Source: Dorea sp.
GTDB lineage: Bacteria > Bacillota_A > Clostridia > Lachnospirales > Lachnospiraceae
Length of the DNA: 24,974 bases
Assembly (NCBI GenBank): GCA_016295505.1
Contig: JAEDLC010000017.1
Location: forward strand, 1 to 24,974
Direction of reading: 5' to 3'
In this document: in pieces, positions 22,221 through 24,974 of the stretch
Layout of the letters: each line of letters opens with the position of its first letter
How positions within the stretch are numbered: the stretch's first letter is position 1
Program-made: the position numbers and the translations under genes
The notes under the pieces: model-generated
What the model saw: the letters and a program-made list of their open reading frames with translations, nothing else
What the model was told of the DNA's origin: nothing
Databases searched by the model: none

Positions 22221-24974
22221 TTAACAATTCCTTTCAATGGGTATTTCTCTAACTTTTACACAAGATTCCCCAAGATAATTCGTCATTCTGCTTAATAATC
22301 GTACATCCACGCTTACATTTCTTCCCGCGGGCAGGCGTTTTACAGCCTTTTCTTTCCGGCAGTACACAATGACTGCATCCTGTCCTTCCGATGAGTTCAG
22401 AAGCTCAAAAAGTTCTTTTTCCTGTGCCAGATACGTCTCTTTATCCGGATATTGCAGCCACAGTTCCTTCTTTGTCTGTTCAAACGGAATGACCGATTCA
22501 CAGATCAGTTTACTGGGAGCATCGTCTTCTTCTGACACTCTTCCACGGATAAATACTTTGCTCTCTTCATTCAGATATTGCTGATTTTTCTCAAAATCTC
22601 TCGGAAAGATCACAACTTCCACAGATCCCACCAGATCCTCCAGTGTCACAAAAGCCATCGTCTTATTGGTCTTGGTATATTTGATCGTCTTGGAAGTGAT
22701 CATTCCGCCGATCGTCTCCTTAACACCATCGTGCACCTTTGCTCTTCCTGTTTCTTCATCAATCTGAAATTCCAGCGAAGTTCTGGAGATGTTCTTTCTC
22801 CATTTTTCCTCGTAATCTTCCAGCGGATGTCCGCTTAAGTATACGCCCAGCACTTCTTTTTCAAATGCAAGTCTGGTCTCTTTTTCATATTCGCCTACAT
22901 CCGGAAGCGGAATATCAAATTCCGACTTCTGTTCGTCACTCACCAGATCAAACAGAGACATCTGCCCCGTCATGGAATACTTTCTTTCCCGGTTCACCTG
23001 ATCCATGATCTGAACATAGATGACCATGAACTGTTTTCTGGTTCCTCCCAGTCCGTCAAATGCACCTGACTTGATAAAGCTTTCAATCGTCCGCTTATTA
23101 ACTTCTTTTCCTGACAGTCTCTCTATAAAATCCTTCAGGTTCTTGAATTCCCCGTTTGCCTTACGTTCCGTAATGATCGCCTCAATCACCGGCCGGCCAA
23201 TACTTTTGATCGCCGCAAGGCCATATCGGATATTTCCCTGATCAACTGAGAAATTTCCATATCCTTTGTTAATATCCGGCGGCAGGATCTGAATCCCCAT
23301 CTGGCGGCAGGTATAGATATATTCTGATACCTTTCCGGGATTATCGATCACGGACGTCATAAGTGCCGCCATGAATTCTACCGGATAATAATATTTTAAC
23401 CAGGCTGTCTGATATGATACTACCGCATATGCTGCTGCATGTGATTTATTAAATGCATATTTTGCAAAATCGATCATCTCATCATAGATCTTGTTCGCGG
23501 TCTTCTCATCAATTCCATTGGCAATACAGCCCGGAACCCCTTCTTCTTCATTACCATATACAAAGTTCTGGCGTTCCTTTTTCATCACATCGCCCTTTTT
23601 CTTGGACATGGCACGCCGCAGAAGGTCGCTTCGTCCCAGCGTATATCCCGCCAGATCCCGTACGATCTGCATGACCTGTTCCTGGTATACGATACATCCA
23701 TAGGTCGGTGCCAGGATCGGCTCCAGCTGTGGGCAGTCATAGGTGATGAGCTCCGGATGATTCTTTCCCTTGATATACTGTGGAATGAAATCCATCGGTC
23801 CCGGTCGATACAGTGAGATTCCCGCAATGATATCCTCCAGATTCTGCGGCTTCAGTTCCTTCATGAAGCTCTTCATCCCGGCACTTTCCAGCTGGAAGAT
23901 TCCATCTGTCCTTCCGGTACCGATGGAGCTTAATACTGCTTTATCATCATAGTCAATCTGATTCATATCGATGGGATGTCCGACACTTTCCGAAGCCAGA
24001 CGGGCGGCATCCTGGATCACGGTAAGTGTTCTAAGACCCAGGAAATCCATTTTCAAAAGCCCTAGTTCTTCTAGGGTCGTCATGGTAAACTGAGTCGTCA
24101 CAGAACCATCCGATCCCAGCGACAGAGGAACGAATTCCTCGATGGCACGCTGACCGATCACAACGCCCGCCGCATGCATGGAGGAATGCCGCGGAAGCCC
24201 TTCCAGCCTTCTGGACATATCGATCAGTTCGCGTACCTGATCATCTTCCTGATACAGTTTCTTAAACTCCGGATTCATCTGTAATGCCCGGTCAAGTGTG
24301 ATATTCAGCTCAGTCGGCACCATCTTGGCGATACTGTCTACGAACGCATACGGAAGATCCATGACGCGTCCCACATCACGGATGACTCCCCGTGCTGCCA
24401 TTGTACCAAAGGTTACGATCTGCACCACCCGGTCCGGACCATACTTGCGCACTACATAGTCGATCACTTCCTGACGCCGTTCAAAACAGAAATCCACGTC
24501 AATATCCGGCATGGATACTCGCTCCGGATTCAGGAATCGCTCAAAGAGAAGCTGATAGCGGATCGGATCAATACTCGTGATTCCAAGGCAGTAGGATACG
24601 ATACTTCCCGCTGCCGATCCTCTTCCCGGCCCTACCATGATATTCTGCGTTCTTGCATAATTGATAAAGTCCCATACAATCAGAAAATAGTCGACATATC
24701 CCATAGACTGAATGACGGACAGCTCATATTTTAACCGGTCTTTTAATGTATCATCTGCATTCGGATATCTTTTTTCCAGACCCTCATAGCATAACTGATT
24801 CAGATATTCCCAGGAAGTATACCCTTCCGGCACATCATATTTTGGAAGTTTTGTCACACCGAATTCGATCTCTACATGGCACCGGTCTGCAATCTTCTGC
24901 GTATTTTCAAGCGCCTGAAGAGCATATGGGAAGAGTTCCCTCATCTCTTCCTCCGACTTGATATAGTACTGTCC
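22221..24974 (-). CDS. dnaE: DNA polymerase III alpha subunit (5' end outside window)
   Basis: 917 codons are visible and the frame is open to the right edge (GQYYIKSEEEM before the first internal Met), so the N-terminal PHP domain lies outside. The catalytic palm shows PGRGSAAGS (115-123), PDIDVDF (156-162) with two catalytic Asp, and KMDFLGLRT with the third Asp. The fingers segment is SLYRPGPMDFIPQYI. DIIAGISLYRPGP and NKSHAAAYAVVSYQ are further family signatures. The tandem helix-hairpin-helix and the OB-fold (IGGMITSKTIKYTKTNKTMA, then VTLEDLVGSVEVVIFPRDF) lie near the C-terminus. It is the replicative or lesion-bypass-type DnaE polymerase; Firmicutes usually also carry PolC. The TAA at 22221 is followed by pfkA. 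Confidence 0.95.
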   Translation of the reverse strand, partial: GQYYIKSEEEMRELFPYALQALENTQKIADRCHVEIEFGVTKLPKYDVPEGYTSWEYLNQLCYEGLEKRYPNADDTLKDRLKYELSVIQSMGYVDYFLIVWDFINYARTQNIMVGPGRGSAAGSIVSYCLGITSIDPIRYQLLFERFLNPERVSMPDIDVDFCFERRQEVIDYVVRKYGPDRVVQIVTFGTMAARGVIRDVGRVMDLPYAFVDSIAKMVPTELNITLDRALQMNPEFKKLYQEDDQVRELIDMSRRLEGLPRHSSMHAAGVVIGQRAIEEFVPLSLGSDGSVTTQFTMTTLEELGLLKMDFLGLRTLTVIQDAARLASESVGHPIDMNQIDYDDKAVLSSIGTGRTDGIFQLESAGMKSFMKELKPQNLEDIIAGISLYRPGPMDFIPQYIKGKNHPELITYDCPQLEPILAPTYGCIVYQEQVMQIVRDLAGYTLGRSDLLRRAMSKKKGDVMKKERQNFVYGNEEEGVPGCIANGIDEKTANKIYDEMIDFAKYAFNKSHAAAYAVVSYQTAWLKYYYPVEFMAALMTSVIDNPGKVSEYIYTCRQMGIQILPPDINKGYGNFSVDQGNIRYGLAAIKSIGRPVIEAIITERKANGEFKNLKDFIERLSGKEVNKRTIESFIKSGAFDGLGGTRKQFMVIYVQIMDQVNRERKYSMTGQMSLFDLVSDEQKSEFDIPLPDVGEYEKETRLAFEKEVLGVYLSGHPLEDYEEKWRKNISRTSLEFQIDEETGRAKVHDGVKETIGGMITSKTIKYTKTNKTMAFVTLEDLVGSVEVVIFPRDFEKNQQYLNEESKVFIRGRVSEEDDAPSKLICESVIPFEQTKKELWLQYPDKETYLAQEKELFELLNSSEGQDAVIVYCRKEKAVKRLPAGRNVSVDVRLLSRMTNYLGESCVKVREIPIERNC

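Noticed and set aside
1..24974. CRISPR array, tRNA, rRNA or prophage
   Set aside because: No regular direct repeats with spacers, no tRNA-like cloverleaf and no phage structural genes were seen on either strand.

Overview
The window looks like a low-to-medium GC Firmicutes chromosome, most likely a gut Lachnospiraceae-type Clostridium. The grounds are the gene set (NADP-type glutamate dehydrogenase, dnaE followed by pfkA, Fe-S and flavin proteins of anaerobes, a DUF4037/DUF4125 pair, nitrogenase-like proteins), AAGGAGG-type ribosome binding sites, and TTGACA/TATAAT promoters. All genes but one lie on the minus strand, so the text below runs right to left, in the direction of transcription. 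The organism call is inference.

Right end (24974 to 19146): a dnaE gene whose 5' end lies outside the window, then pfkA, an ABC-F ATPase and an ArsC/Spx-family thioredoxin-fold protein. The only plus-strand gene, a Crp/Fnr-family regulator (18500-19177), runs into the ArsC-like gene, and the two coding regions overlap at their 3' ends. The regulator diverges from a small operon (ferredoxin-type Fe-S protein, then cupin). A palindrome in the divergent gap is centred at about -41.5 of the predicted ferredoxin promoter, which fits class-II activation.

Middle (17446 to 8695): glutamate dehydrogenase with two predicted tandem promoters. It is followed by a three-gene operon headed by a 1620-residue multidomain protein (HD phosphohydrolase, helical-repeat region, NadD-type nucleotidyltransferase, GNAT-like domain, PRPP-binding phosphoribosyltransferase domain). 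The next genes, a lactate/malate dehydrogenase-like protein and a flavoprotein with a four-Cys motif, suggest a nucleotide- or NAD-linked redox theme. No function is assigned.

Left-middle (8694 to 5655): a class-III aminotransferase (ArgD-like) with a clear sigma-A promoter and an 11-bp inverted repeat directly upstream of its -35 box. Then a CYTH-domain protein and a class I SAM methyltransferase whose predicted transcript is almost leaderless.

Left (5445 to 375): an apparent operon of a short ORF interrupted by TAA, two nitrogenase component-1-like proteins (three conserved Cys each), a TPR-DUF4037 protein and a DUF4125 protein. No NifH-like reductase is present in the window. The left margin holds decayed fragments of an alpha/beta hydrolase and an IS66 transposase. 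The most interesting loci are the nitrogenase-like pair with its DUF4037/DUF4125 neighbours, the 1620-residue fusion enzyme, and the Crp/Fnr-ferredoxin regulatory gap.
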